DNA of 64,000 nucleotides from Pantoea deleyi (GCF_022647325.1 NZ_CP071407.1:62001-126000); one strand, 5' to 3'; counted from the stretch's first letter, positions 18,106-27,310 are shown. The notes: generated by a model not told the origin, from the sequence alone. Translations and numbers: made by a program.

Positions 18106-18139
18106 GAGCCAATTGTGAGAGGAAAGGTGGAGCCAATTG
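18106..18139. promoter_or_regulatory. Direct repeat, candidate MocR operator
   Basis: GAGCCAATTG occurs at 18106-18115 and again at 18130-18139, 24 bases apart. The second copy overlaps the TTG start of the regulator gene. GabR-like proteins bind paired direct repeats, so this is a reasonable autoregulatory operator between the regulator and gabT; binding is inferred. Confidence 0.5.
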
Positions 18140-19627
18140 CGACTCTTGTACGCAGATCATCTATTAGCACGGTTACAGTTTTTAAGAACAGGCTCATTAC
18201 ATCAGCGGCTGCTGAACTGCATGCAGGCCGCGATCGCGGAAGAGGTCTTTCCGCGCGGGAGCCGTTTGCCGGCAACGCGGGATCTGGCGCGTGAACTGGG
18301 CGTGTCGCGAAACACGGTCATGCACGTCTATGAAAGTCTGATGGCGCAGGGGTATGTCACCGCACGCACCGGCAGTGGCACCTGGATCGCCGAGACGCTG
18401 CCGGAAACCTCGCTGCAGAGTGAGGCGGTGGCCGACCTGCAGGCGGTCAGAGCACAGCGTCCGGCCACGCTGTCGAAACGCGGCGCCTCGCTGCTCGGTC
18501 ATGCCAACGCCTCCCCCTGGCAGTGGGGGGCGTTTGTGCCCGGCGCGCCGGACGTGACCGAATTTCCCCATAAACTCTTCAGCCAGATTCAGGCGCGGTT
18601 AAACCGTGAGCCTGACGTGCATCGACTGGTCTACAGCAGCGGCGGGGGCTGTCCCGATCTGCGGCATGCGCTGGTCGATTATCTGCGGGTTGCCCGGTCG
18701 GTGCGGGCCGATGCGGACCAGATCCTGATCACCGAAGGCGTGCATCAGGCGGTTGATCTGGTTACGCGGGTGCTCTGCGACCCAGGCGATCGGGTCTGGA
18801 TGGAGGAGCCGGGCTACTGGGGCACCCGCAACCTGCTGCGCATGAATGGTCTGAAGATTCGGGCCATGCCGGTCGATGAGCAGGGGCTGGTGCCGGACAG
18901 CGGACCGGCGCCGAAAATGGTCTTCGTCACGCCCTCGCACCAGTATCCGCTGGGTGTGCACCTGAGCCTCGCCCGCCGTCAGGCGTTGATCGCCCTGGCG
19001 CGTCGCCATCAGAGCTGGATAGTGGAGGATGATTACGACAGTGAGTTTCGTTTTTCCGGGCAGCCGCACCCCGCGCTGCAGGGGCTGGAAGCGGATGCCC
19101 CGGTGATTTACATGGGCACCTTCAGTAAAACGCTCTATCCCGCGCTGCGGATCGGCTATCTGGTGGTGCCCAAAACGCTGGCGCAGCCGCTGCGCCTCGC
19201 CGCCGCGGAACTCTATCGCGGTGGACATCTGCTGATCCAGCGGGCGCTGGCGGAGTTTATCCGTCTGGGCCACTATATGGAGCACATCCGGCGGATGCGA
19301 CTGCTCTATCGCCAGCGGCGTCAGTTCCTGTGCAGGCTGATTGAGCGCTACCTGGGACCCGCGTTTCTGCCCACCTTTAATCATGAGGCGGGGCTGCATC
19401 TGGTGATGCCGCTGCCGCCGGGCAGTGACGATGTGGCTATCGCCGCCGAGGCGCTGAAGCGCGGGGTCAAAGTGCGGCCACTTTCGCAATATTATATGCA
19501 TCCTCAGGAGACGCGCGGGCTGCTGCTGGGGTACGCCTGCGTCAATGAGCGCCAGTGTCAGGATGCCTTCGGCACGCTGAAAGCCTGCCTGGCGTCGGCC
19601 GGGATCACATTCACGCCGCAGGGGTAA
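18137..19627 (+). CDS. MocR/GabR-like PLP-dependent regulator
   Basis: The 496-residue protein joins a GntR-type winged helix (residues about 20-90, with GSRLPATRDLARELGVSRNT) to a fold-type-I aminotransferase-like domain. The PLP lysine is in the motif MGTFSKTLYPALRIGY and the aspartate in VEDDYDSEFRF. This is the GabR/MocR architecture, in which PLP and GABA act as effectors. The TTG at 18137 is the only start fitting AAGGTGG seven bases upstream. It diverges from gabT and probably activates gabTP while repressing itself. Whether it is a true GabR orthologue is not certain. Confidence 0.85.
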   Translation: MRLLYADHLLARLQFLRTGSLHQRLLNCMQAAIAEEVFPRGSRLPATRDLARELGVSRNTVMHVYESLMAQGYVTARTGSGTWIAETLPETSLQSEAVADLQAVRAQRPATLSKRGASLLGHANASPWQWGAFVPGAPDVTEFPHKLFSQIQARLNREPDVHRLVYSSGGGCPDLRHALVDYLRVARSVRADADQILITEGVHQAVDLVTRVLCDPGDRVWMEEPGYWGTRNLLRMNGLKIRAMPVDEQGLVPDSGPAPKMVFVTPSHQYPLGVHLSLARRQALIALARRHQSWIVEDDYDSEFRFSGQPHPALQGLEADAPVIYMGTFSKTLYPALRIGYLVVPKTLAQPLRLAAAELYRGGHLLIQRALAEFIRLGHYMEHIRRMRLLYRQRRQFLCRLIERYLGPAFLPTFNHEAGLHLVMPLPPGSDDVAIAAEALKRGVKVRPLSQYYMHPQETRGLLLGYACVNERQCQDAFGTLKACLASAGITFTPQG

Positions 19628-19740
19628 CGGCGTTTCAGCCGGGGCGGTTTCGGGGCCGTCCTTGAGCTAACGCATTGACATTTAATCAGAGTCACCGAGA
19701 ATAGCCCTCTTTGCGTTCCGACCAGAGAATACCGGAGTCT

Positions 19741-21087
19741 ATGATCGCCCCTAATCCCTTTTCTGCAGCGGCCAGAACCGCCGTGAAGCGAAGCGCCGTG
19801 CTGGCTGCGGCGCTGTTGCTGGCGAGTTGCGCATCTGAGCCGCCGCGCTCGCTGGTCACCCCGTTTCCCCCCGTCAGCAAACAGCCCCTGCCGGCGCCGG
19901 GTCAGCCCGTTCAGCCACATGCTCAGGAACCGATGCGGGGGGTCTGGCTGGCGACGGTGTCGCGGCTTGACTGGCCACCCGTCGCCTCGGTCAACGGCAC
20001 CTCTCCGGCTCAGCGTATCCGCCTGCAGCAGCAGTCGCTGATTGAGAAACTGGATAAGCTGAAAAGCCTGGGAATTAACACCGTATTCTTCCAGGTAAAG
20101 CCGGATGCCACCGCGCTCTGGCCCTCAAAAATTCTGCCCTGGTCCGATATGCTGACCGGACAGATTGGTCAGGACCCGGGATATGATCCGTTGCAGTTTA
20201 TGCTGGATGAGGCGCACAAACGCGGCATCAAAGTCCACGCCTGGTTCAACCCTTACCGGGTCTCGGTTAACACCAAACCCTCAACCGTCAGCGAACTCAA
20301 CCGCACGCTGTCGCTGCATCCGGCCAGCGTTTATGTCCTGCACCGGGACTGGATCCGTACCGCAGGCGACCGCTACGTGCTCGACCCCGGCATTCCCGAG
20401 GTACGCGACTGGATCACCAGCATCGTGGCTGAGGTGGTCGCCCATTATCCCGTCGACGGTGTGCAGTTCGATGACTACTTCTATGCGGAATCTGCCGGTT
20501 CGCTGCTCAACGATAACCCGACGTTTGCCCGCTACGGTCAGGGGTTTGCCAGCAAAGCGGACTGGCGGCGCAACAACACTCAGCAGCTGATCGAGCAGGT
20601 TTCACGCACCGTCCGGCAGCTGAAGCCGGGCGTGGAATTTGGCGTCAGCCCGGCGGGCGTCTGGCGCAATCTGTCACACGACCCTGCCGGATCCGACACG
20701 CGCGGGGCGGCGGCCTACGATGAAGCCTTTGCAGATACCCGCCGCTGGGTGCAGCAGGGCCTGCTGGATTACATCGCGCCTCAGCTCTACTGGCCTTTTT
20801 CCCGTCAGGCCGCCCGTTACGACGTGCTGGCGAACTGGTGGGCAGAGGTGGTGAAACCGACCCACACCCGACTCTATATCGGCCTGGCCCTCTATAAAGT
20901 GGGGGAGCCTTCGAAGATGGAGCCCGACTGGACGCGTCAGGGCGGGGTGCCGGAACTGAAAAAGCAGCTCGATCTCAACGAATCGAATCCCAATATCAGC
21001 GGCACGATCCTGTTCAGAGAGAACTATCTGAATCAGCCACAGACGCAGCAGGCAGTGGACTATCTGAAAAGTCGCTGGGGTAACTGA
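19741..21087 (+). CDS. digH: Divisome-associated glycosyl hydrolase-like lipoprotein
   Basis: The 448-residue protein matches E. coli DigH (YddW) almost throughout. It starts with a lipoprotein signal peptide whose lipobox is LLASC. The GHL10 domain has MRGVWLATVSRLDWPPV, GINTVFFQVKPDATALWPS, GIKVHAWFNPYRVSVNTKP and DGVQFDDYFY. DigH binds denuded peptidoglycan strands at the division site and cleaves them. ATG at 19741 is chosen because CGGAGTCT precedes it and the lipoprotein signal fits; an upstream in-frame start lacks a site. It stands alone after the MocR gene. Confidence 0.93.
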   Translation: MIAPNPFSAAARTAVKRSAVLAAALLLASCASEPPRSLVTPFPPVSKQPLPAPGQPVQPHAQEPMRGVWLATVSRLDWPPVASVNGTSPAQRIRLQQQSLIEKLDKLKSLGINTVFFQVKPDATALWPSKILPWSDMLTGQIGQDPGYDPLQFMLDEAHKRGIKVHAWFNPYRVSVNTKPSTVSELNRTLSLHPASVYVLHRDWIRTAGDRYVLDPGIPEVRDWITSIVAEVVAHYPVDGVQFDDYFYAESAGSLLNDNPTFARYGQGFASKADWRRNNTQQLIEQVSRTVRQLKPGVEFGVSPAGVWRNLSHDPAGSDTRGAAAYDEAFADTRRWVQQGLLDYIAPQLYWPFSRQAARYDVLANWWAEVVKPTHTRLYIGLALYKVGEPSKMEPDWTRQGGVPELKKQLDLNESNPNISGTILFRENYLNQPQTQQAVDYLKSRWGN

Positions 21088-21169
21088 ATATGGCACACCC
21101 GCATGACCAGTGCGGTTAAGTTTTTCACGGTGACTTACTGCTATTCTTGCGCTTTAAATGGGAGGAACC

Positions 21170-21910
21170 ATGAGCGATCTGATTGATATTTTTACAAGTC
21201 ATAAAAGTGAACGCAGTTTTACCGATCAGCCGGTCGACGAGGCTGTGCTGGATCGGATTATCAGCACCGCTTACCGCGCGCCAACATCCGTAAACTCGCA
21301 GCAGGTTTCGGTCGTCATCACCCGTGATGCCGGACGCCGCGCCGAGATCGCTGCCATTGCGGGCGGCCAGCCGTGGATCGCCAAAGCCCCGATCTTCATT
21401 ACCTTCGTGCTGGATATGCACAAATCGGCGGTCGCGATCGAGGCGGTTGACCAGCAGCAGATCGCCCATCAGAGCATCGAGAGCATCGTATCGGGCGCAA
21501 CAGACATCGGTATCGCGCTGGGATCGGTCATGGCGGCCGCGCGGGCAGAGGGTCTGGGCATCGTACCGATTGGCGGGATCCGCCGCGACCCGCAGGCGAT
21601 GATTTCACTGCTGGAGCTGCCGCCGCTGACCTTCCCGGTCGCAGGTGTGGTGATCGGACATGTGGATGAGCCGGCGCATCAGAAACCGCGCTTACCGCTG
21701 GCGACCTTCCGCCATGATGAGACCTACCGGACACAGGGCCTGGAGCAGCAGATCGCTGCCTATAACGAAGAGATGGTTCAGCACTGGAAAAACATCGGTC
21801 GCAGCGACGGTGAAAGCTGGAGCGACAGCGTCAGCGGCTACTACAAGCACATCTACTTCCCGGATGTTCTGCCTGCACTGCTGAAGCAGGGTTTCGGCAC
21901 CGATAAGTAA
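21170..21910 (+). CDS. NfsA/FRP-type NAD(P)H nitroreductase-fold oxidoreductase
   Basis: The 246-residue protein is an FMN-dependent nitroreductase of the NfsA/flavin-reductase branch. The FMN-binding start is SHKSERSFTDQPVDEAVLDR, followed by the APTSVNSQQVSVVITRD motif and ALGSVMAAARAEGLGIVPIGG. The tail with PRLPLATFRHDETY matches the C-terminal arm of this family. ATG at 21170 lies after GGAGGA, better than the ATG at 21158. It probably reduces nitroaromatics, quinones or flavins with NADPH; the physiological substrate is unknown. A strong terminator follows. Confidence 0.85.
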   Translation: MSDLIDIFTSHKSERSFTDQPVDEAVLDRIISTAYRAPTSVNSQQVSVVITRDAGRRAEIAAIAGGQPWIAKAPIFITFVLDMHKSAVAIEAVDQQQIAHQSIESIVSGATDIGIALGSVMAAARAEGLGIVPIGGIRRDPQAMISLLELPPLTFPVAGVVIGHVDEPAHQKPRLPLATFRHDETYRTQGLEQQIAAYNEEMVQHWKNIGRSDGESWSDSVSGYYKHIYFPDVLPALLKQGFGTDK

Positions 21911-21938
21911 TCCCGACGCCAGGGATTCATCCCTGAAG

Positions 21939-21971
21939 GGCCATCCGGACAGCGTGCCGGATGGCCTTTTT
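21939..21971 (+). terminator. Intrinsic terminator of oxidoreductase gene
   Basis: GGCCATCCGG and CCGGATGGCC make a perfect 10-bp stem with an 8-base loop, followed by TTTTT. It ends the transcript about 28 bases after the stop codon. Confidence 0.92.
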
Positions 21972-22075
21972 CATTTTGTTACTATAACGAAAGGTGACTT
22001 TCCTCGTTGTAACACATAATTTCCCTTTTAACCGAAGCGCAACAGTCTTTAACACTTACCTTCCAGGGAAACACT

Positions 22076-23278
22076 ATGTCTCAGCGTTCACTCTTCGCGC
22101 TCTGTCTGATGAGCTTTTTTCTGGCCGACGTCCGCGACGGTCTGGGGCCATTTCTGGGCATTTTTCTGACGGAGCGACACTGGCGTCCTGACGAGATCGG
22201 TCTGGTGATGACCTGTGGCGGCATCGCCGGCCTTCTTGCCACGCTTCCGGCCGGGATCGCCGCCGACGCCACCCGCCATAAAAAGATGATCGTGCTGGTG
22301 GGCTGCCTGGTCATTACCGTGGCAACGCTGCTGCTGTGGTACAGCAATCAGACCTGGACGGCGATGGTGTCGCAGATCGTCGCAGGCATTGCGGCGGCCT
22401 TTATCGGCCCGACCGTGGCAGGGATCACGCTGGGGCTGACCGGTCAGCGCGGCTTTAACCAGCAGATGGGCCGCAACGAAGCCTTCAATCATGGCGGTAA
22501 CACTATTGCGGCTTTACTGGCCGGGTTCTCTGCCTGGTACTGGGGAATGGGGGCCGTGTTTATTCTGATGACGGTCATGGCGATCTTCGCCGCCTTCGCC
22601 ACGCTGGCGATACGCGGGGATGAGATCGATAACGAGGTCGCGCGTGGCTATGAACAGCATGAGGAACGCCAGCCCGCGCTGAGCCTGGGCGTGCTGATGC
22701 GCAAACCGGCGCTGCTGGTCGCTGGATTGACGCTCCTGCTGTTCCATCTGGCCAATGCCGCGCTGCTGCCGATGCTGAGCATGCGCGTCGCCTCAGCGGG
22801 AGGGCAGGCAGCGGTCAGTCCTGGTCTCTATGCGGCGGCCACGGTGGTGATCTCGCAGCTGGTCATGATTCCGGTCGCGCTGTGGGTTTCTAAGCGGGTC
22901 GAAACGCACGGTTTTCGCCTGTTCATCCTGATTGCCCTGATGATTCTGCCGCTGCGCGCCGTTATCGCGGCGAGTTTTGCCGGGCCGATCTTTGTGATTC
23001 CCGTTCAGGTATTGGATGGCGTTGCGGCCGGGATCCTCGGCGTGGCGGTGCCGGGTTATATCGTCTCCCTGCTGCGCGGAACGGGGCACGTCAACGCCGG
23101 TCAGAGTGTCATTATGCTGATGCAGGGCGCAGGCGCGGCGCTGAGCCCCGCGATGACTGGGGTGATCGCTGCGCGTTACTCCTACAGCACCGCTTTTGCG
23201 GTCCTCGGCGTCATCGCTCTGGCAGCGCTGATTCTGTGGTGGCGCACCGGCCATTCTCCCACCGCCCGGCTCGCCTGA
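22076..23278 (+). CDS. MFS transporter
   Basis: The 400-residue protein has about twelve hydrophobic segments and the MFS layout. The loop after helix 2 has PAGIAADATRHKKMIVL, the family motif A region, and the early helix contains FFLADVRDGLGPFLGIFL. A central loop of about 30 residues (RGDEIDNEVARGYEQHEERQ) separates the halves. It is a single-unit carrier, probably a proton-coupled exporter; substrate not predictable. It is transcribed alone between two strong terminators. Confidence 0.85.
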   Translation: MSQRSLFALCLMSFFLADVRDGLGPFLGIFLTERHWRPDEIGLVMTCGGIAGLLATLPAGIAADATRHKKMIVLVGCLVITVATLLLWYSNQTWTAMVSQIVAGIAAAFIGPTVAGITLGLTGQRGFNQQMGRNEAFNHGGNTIAALLAGFSAWYWGMGAVFILMTVMAIFAAFATLAIRGDEIDNEVARGYEQHEERQPALSLGVLMRKPALLVAGLTLLLFHLANAALLPMLSMRVASAGGQAAVSPGLYAAATVVISQLVMIPVALWVSKRVETHGFRLFILIALMILPLRAVIAASFAGPIFVIPVQVLDGVAAGILGVAVPGYIVSLLRGTGHVNAGQSVIMLMQGAGAALSPAMTGVIAARYSYSTAFAVLGVIALAALILWWRTGHSPTARLA

Positions 23279-23290
23279 GTCTGCAGAGAA

Positions 23291-23317
23291 AAGGCTGCCT
23301 TAAGGGCAGCCTTTTTT
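23291..23317 (+). terminator. Intrinsic terminator of MFS gene
   Basis: AAGGCTGCC and GGCAGCCTT form a 9-bp stem with a short loop, followed by TTTTTT, 12 bases after the stop codon. Confidence 0.93.
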
Positions 23318-23528
23318 ACGGGTGCCGCCGGAGAAGAAGTCATGAATTGATGGCATGCGCCTGGGTAAAGCAGCGGATCATGACCGATCTGCCAGGGAAT
23401 TAAACAGACATGGCAGACCAGCAACGGGCGACCCGGAATCCTGACGTCGACACGTTCACTGCTGGCAGGCAGGTGAGCACAGTGACTGCCCGCGCACTGG
23501 CTTATGCTGCCAGGTTTGCACCTGATTG

Positions 23529-24008
23529 TTAACACCTTGCCAGTTCATTCCACGAGTCACGGTAAAATATGTTGCCATCAACATATTTCCAGGTGATAGC
23601 CTGATACCGTAATTCCAGTGTCTCAAGGTGCGTGCTGCTCAGCCCATTGGGGGCGAGATAAGGCGAGACGGTGGTTATTTTTATATTCTCAAGCAGGATG
23701 TTAAAATACTCGGCCTCCGTGCCTGACTCAGTAATGCGGTACATTTTAATGACGCCTTTTTTAAACGTCCGGCCTTCACAGACGCCGCGATAAAGAATGG
23801 GCGTTGTCCTGTCAAACTCCTTCACGATGGTGACGGGACTGTGAACGCGCGTTCCCGTTAATTTCCCCCATGACGGATCGACCGGTATCGTGACATGGTG
23901 TGAAAATGATTTTAATTCGATGGAGCCAAGCCGGAGCGGCATCTGGCAACTGCCTATGATGGGTGAGCCCTTTTCATCTTCGAGCCATAAGTGAGCGGGT
24001 GTGGACAT
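23529..24008 (-). CDS. Hcp-family type VI secretion protein (orphan)
   Basis: The 159-residue protein is clearly Hcp: it starts MSTPAHLWLEDEKGSPIIG, continues with LRLGSIELKSFSHHVTIPVD, and ends FNILLENIKITTVSPYLAPN ... LETLELRYQAITWKYVDGN. Hcp hexamers stack to form the inner tube of the T6SS and can carry small effectors in their lumen. AAGGA precedes the ATG. No tss/VgrG genes lie in this window, so it must be served by an apparatus encoded elsewhere. It is the third gene of a same-strand cluster with two unrecognised genes in an AT-richer region, a layout typical of orphan hcp islands. Confidence 0.92.
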   Translation of the reverse strand: MSTPAHLWLEDEKGSPIIGSCQMPLRLGSIELKSFSHHVTIPVDPSWGKLTGTRVHSPVTIVKEFDRTTPILYRGVCEGRTFKKGVIKMYRITESGTEAEYFNILLENIKITTVSPYLAPNGLSSTHLETLELRYQAITWKYVDGNIFYRDSWNELARC

Positions 24009-24048
24009 GTTATTTCCTTATAAAGTCAGGGTGGCGGCAAAATCGTCC

Positions 24049-24240
24049 TTACCATTTAACGAACCGCGGGAAATAGATTATTACCAGAATGATAAAAACG
24101 GGGATAGGCCAGTAAGGTCCGTCGGGAAAGATGCTGATAAAAATCATCGCAAAAGCAAAGCAAATAACCGGCGGGCCATATACCTCAGCCATCGATTTAA
24201 CTATTCGCTTGAATACTCTTTTCAGTATGTTTTTCATCAT
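24049..24240 (-). CDS. Small two-pass membrane protein (63 aa)
   Basis: The 63-residue protein is basic at its start (MMKNILKRVFKRIVK) and has two hydrophobic segments (PPVICFAFAMIFISIFP and PIPVFIILVIIYFP) joined by a short polar turn. It starts four bases after the stop of the upstream 232-aa gene and ends 40 bases before the hcp start, so the three genes look like one operon. I do not recognise the family. In T6SS-linked clusters, such small membrane proteins are often immunity proteins, but this is inference from position and size. Confidence 0.65.
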   Translation of the reverse strand: MMKNILKRVFKRIVKSMAEVYGPPVICFAFAMIFISIFPDGPYWPIPVFIILVIIYFPRFVKW

Positions 24241-24244
24241 CCAC

Positions 24245-24943
24245 TTACCGAATCATCTTAGTGATGATATCTGTTATTTCCTTATCAGATGGCCATGCAT
24301 TTCTGATTGCCCCGGACCGCTCAAACAGGGGGGCAATGAGAAAGTACATCATCTCCAGTTCAGCTGCATACAGAGCGTTATAATAGGCTGGCAGTGTATA
24401 ATGTAACCGGTCAGCGCACTCTGCGGCGTTCTGAATGGTTCCATATATTCCGGCAACCGCGAAAACGTTCCCGGCCCTGCGGCCAGCCAGCACGCTCATG
24501 TTAAGACTTGCGTTTACGCCAGCCGCTATAGTTGCCGTCACTGCTAAAGCAAAGCCATGCTGCGTTAAATGACTGGCGGCTATATGAATATTGAGTGCCA
24601 TTAACGATCGTTTAATCCACGCCAGATGGCTGGCGGTTCTGTCTCTGAATATCTCATCAAAATAGAGGCTGAGCAGAGTGCTCACGACATGACCGTGATG
24701 AACTAACTTAAGAGCAGCCTTCATGAATCGGATATCTTCACTTCTCTGTTGCTGGCAGACCGTCTGATATTCTGTCGTGAAACATGATGTGTAAAAGAGG
24801 GCGCGCTGCAGGCCTGCCCCAACCGTTCCTATCTGATGTGAGACGGCATCGCTTACCCCGTGAAAGGCATAATCAAGTTTCTTTGCCAGGATGTCATTTG
24901 CCTGTAAATAGCTTATTATTTGATTGTTGTGTTGCATAACCAC
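24245..24943 (-). CDS. Unknown protein of Hcp locus (232 aa)
   Basis: The first gene of the hcp cluster encodes 232 residues of unknown function. It starts with a polar helix-rich region (QIISYLQANDILAKKLDYAF), then has GTVGAGLQRALFY, KLVHHGHVVSTLLSLYFDE, a moderately hydrophobic pair of segments (FALAVTATIAAGVNASLNMS; GNVFAVAGIYGTIQNAAE) and a C-terminal PAYYNALYAAELEMMYF. The pattern suggests a helical protein able to enter or bind membranes. Linkage to hcp makes it a candidate T6SS effector or adaptor; no catalytic motif is visible. An alternative start is the ATG two codons downstream. Confidence 0.6.
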   Translation of the reverse strand: MVMQHNNQIISYLQANDILAKKLDYAFHGVSDAVSHQIGTVGAGLQRALFYTSCFTTEYQTVCQQQRSEDIRFMKAALKLVHHGHVVSTLLSLYFDEIFRDRTASHLAWIKRSLMALNIHIAASHLTQHGFALAVTATIAAGVNASLNMSVLAGRRAGNVFAVAGIYGTIQNAAECADRLHYTLPAYYNALYAAELEMMYFLIAPLFERSGAIRNAWPSDKEITDIITKMIR

Positions 24944-25536
24944 GTCCTTTTGGTTATCTCATTTTTGCGTTATTTAACCTAAAGGCCATTTGGTTTTATG
25001 TAAATATGCCTGGCGTGTTTGATATGCGCGTGATCAATTTACTCAGGCAGGTCTGAGTCAATTCTGTGATCTGACTCGTGAAAAGGCTGCACTGATATAC
25101 CATTTTCGTCGTGGGGACGAGAAATGGCGTAAGGAGGGTGATGATTCAATATGCAGGTGTCACTTTCTGAGAATTACCTATAAAAATTTTCGCTGTCAAA
25201 GCAGCATTAATCAGACGGTTCATTATGTTGCCAACGATTAAAGGTTAATCGGGGTGATAATCCATTCTCTTCCCGCTCTACCTTAATGCGCTGGTTCGCC
25301 AGAAGAGTACAGAATAAATGAACGCGTGACTTATCTTCCCCATCCGGATCAGCCTGATCAGACTTGAAAGTTATTTGCAACCCGAGGCAGAGGCCAGTAA
25401 TTAAGTGTGGCAGTAAACAGGTTCCGCCTGCTCATCGCCACATTCCTGACGTCCAGACCGCCACGCCTTTATGCTCTGAGGATGCAGCGCTTGCCCCCTA
25501 AGACCCATTTTTCTTGCGGCACTTAACGGCGTCCGA
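24944..25536. other. Intergenic stretch beside Hcp locus
   Basis: This 593-base stretch holds the promoter side of the hcp cluster. An imperfect hairpin lies at 25100-25126 (CCATTTTCGTC against GACGAGAAATGG) and a GAGTCA/TGACTC pair near 25056-25078. No gene with a ribosome site is seen; base composition is AT-richer than the window average. The minus-strand LysR gene ends at its right edge. Confidence 0.45.
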
Positions 25537-26454
25537 TCACCCGTTTATCAGCGGATCGGCGAGTGCCTGCGCCGTTTCCACCATCAGCGAACGGAACCAG
25601 CGATGGGCCGGATCCTCGCGATAGCGCGCATGCCAGCCCATCTCCACCGGGAAAGTACCAAGGTCGACCGGCGCGGGCACAATCCGGAGACGCGTGTCTC
25701 TCGACAGATGCTGGCAGATAAGGCGCGGCAGGGTGGCACAGTAGTCCGTTACGGCGATCATTTCAGGCACAGCCAGAAAGTGAGTGACCGAGACGGCAAC
25801 CTGACGACGCAGGCCACGCTGTTCCAGCGCCTGATACAGACCGGCACGCATACGGCCGGGCGGCAGGACGTTGACGTGCCTGAGTTGCTCATAGAGGTCG
25901 GCGCTGAGGGTGTCGCCCACCAGCGGATGGTCAGCGCGGACGACGCAGGCCAGCCCCTCATTCATCAGGTGCTGGACCACCAGATTGTCGGGAGGATCAA
26001 CGATACGCCCCAGTACCATATCGGTATTACCGGAAATCACACCGGTTTCGGTGACGTCATTACCAAACGGCGTCAGGCGCAGGCGAATGCCGGGCGCACA
26101 GACCCGCAGGCGTGCCACAATCGCGGGCATCATAATGAACTCGACGTAGCTGTTCGGCGCGAGTGTAAAGAGGCGGGTTGCCTGAAGCGGATCAAAGTCC
26201 TGCTGACCAAGAATGACATTATCGATAGAGGAGAGCGCAACACTCACCACCTGCGCCAGCTGCTCTGCTTTTGGCGTCGGCCGCATCCCGTAACGTTCAC
26301 GGATAAATAGCGGATCGTTGAGGGTGTCGCGAAGCCGGTTGAGCGCATTGGAGAGCGCGGGCTGGGTAATACCCAGCCGCTCGGCGGCGCGGGTGACGTT
26401 GCGCTCTTCCATCATCACCAGCAGTACGGGCAGTAAATTCAGGTCATATTTCAT
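25537..26454 (-). CDS. LysR-family regulator (NodD-like branch)
   Basis: The 305-residue protein begins MKYDLNLLPVLLVMMEERNV, typical of the NodD/NahR-like LysR branch, with a helix-turn-helix TRAAERLGITQPALSNALNR and LNDPLFIRERYGMRPTPKA. The effector domain runs from about residue 90 to the end. It diverges from the DJ-1/Hsp31-like gene with a 159-base intergenic region. Regulation of that neighbour is probable; the effector is unknown. Confidence 0.87.
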   Translation of the reverse strand: MKYDLNLLPVLLVMMEERNVTRAAERLGITQPALSNALNRLRDTLNDPLFIRERYGMRPTPKAEQLAQVVSVALSSIDNVILGQQDFDPLQATRLFTLAPNSYVEFIMMPAIVARLRVCAPGIRLRLTPFGNDVTETGVISGNTDMVLGRIVDPPDNLVVQHLMNEGLACVVRADHPLVGDTLSADLYEQLRHVNVLPPGRMRAGLYQALEQRGLRRQVAVSVTHFLAVPEMIAVTDYCATLPRLICQHLSRDTRLRIVPAPVDLGTFPVEMGWHARYREDPAHRWFRSLMVETAQALADPLING

Positions 26455-26613
26455 TAAGCTATAATGCTTTGTGAATAGCTGAAATTGAAGAAATAAATTA
26501 CATAAATAGTCGGGAGCCCGCCATAGTTAATGGGTCAACGCAGAAGGGGGCGATGCAAACGCCGATTCTGACAATTCCTGAACCTCAACCACTGACTGTG
26601 AAATGGAGCGGAA

Positions 26614-27294
26614 ATGAAAATTTTAATGGTTTTGACCTCGCATGATGAGTTGGGTAACACCGGTAAGAAAACCGGCTTCTGGCTGGAAGAGCTTGCCGCA
26701 CCTTATTATGCGTTTCTGGATGCGGGTGCTGAGATTACGCTGGCTTCCCCGAAAGGGGGGCAGCCTCCACTTGATCCGAAAAGTGATGAACCTGATTCTC
26801 AGACGGATGAGACCCGCCGCTTCCATGCCGACAGCGAAGCGCAGGCCGCGCTGGCCTCAACCGCGCCGCTGAATACCGTCGATCAGGCCGCTTACGATGC
26901 CGTTTTCTATCCGGGCGGTCACGGTCCACTGTGGGATCTGGCGAACGACGCGCACTCCATCTCGCTGATTGAGCAGACCCTGCAGGCGGGCAAACCCGTT
27001 GCGCTGGTCTGTCATGCGCCTGGCGTGCTGCGTCACGTTAAAAATGCGGATGGCACACCGCTGGTTAACGGTAAGAAGGTCACCGGCTTCACTAATAGCG
27101 AAGAAGAGGGTGTAGGCCTGACCGACGTGGTGCCGTTCCTGGTGGAAGATGCGCTGAAAGAGAAGGGTGGCCTCTATTCACGCGGGGATGACTGGCAATC
27201 CTATACCGTGCAGGATGGTCTGCTAATCACCGGACAGAACCCCGGCTCCTCAGCGGAAACCGCGAAAGTCCTGCTGTCGAACCTGGCAAAATAA
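26614..27294 (+). CDS. DJ-1/PfpI superfamily protein (Hsp31-like glyoxalase III)
   Basis: The 226-residue protein has the class-I glutamine amidotransferase-like fold of the Hsp31 subgroup. The conserved Glu is in GFWLEELAAPYYAF, and the nucleophilic Cys sits in the elbow ALVCHAPGVL, followed by a His and the acidic partner of the triad. DAVFYPGGHGPLWDLA is a family block. Close relatives convert methylglyoxal to lactate without glutathione and act in protein deglycation or as chaperones. ATG follows GGAGCGG. A strong terminator ends the transcript, and a LysR gene diverges upstream. Confidence 0.86.
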   Translation: MKILMVLTSHDELGNTGKKTGFWLEELAAPYYAFLDAGAEITLASPKGGQPPLDPKSDEPDSQTDETRRFHADSEAQAALASTAPLNTVDQAAYDAVFYPGGHGPLWDLANDAHSISLIEQTLQAGKPVALVCHAPGVLRHVKNADGTPLVNGKKVTGFTNSEEEGVGLTDVVPFLVEDALKEKGGLYSRGDDWQSYTVQDGLLITGQNPGSSAETAKVLLSNLAK

Positions 27295-27310
27295 GCAGAG
27301 ATTGATTCTG

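Noticed and set aside
18599..19501. 300-codon minus-strand frame opposite the MocR regulator
   Set aside because: Shadow of a well-supported gene; no domain or start signals.
24001..24406. Plus-strand frames of 86 and 91 codons across the Hcp locus
   Set aside because: They are antisense to the small membrane protein and the 232-aa gene, which have better start spacing and operon context.
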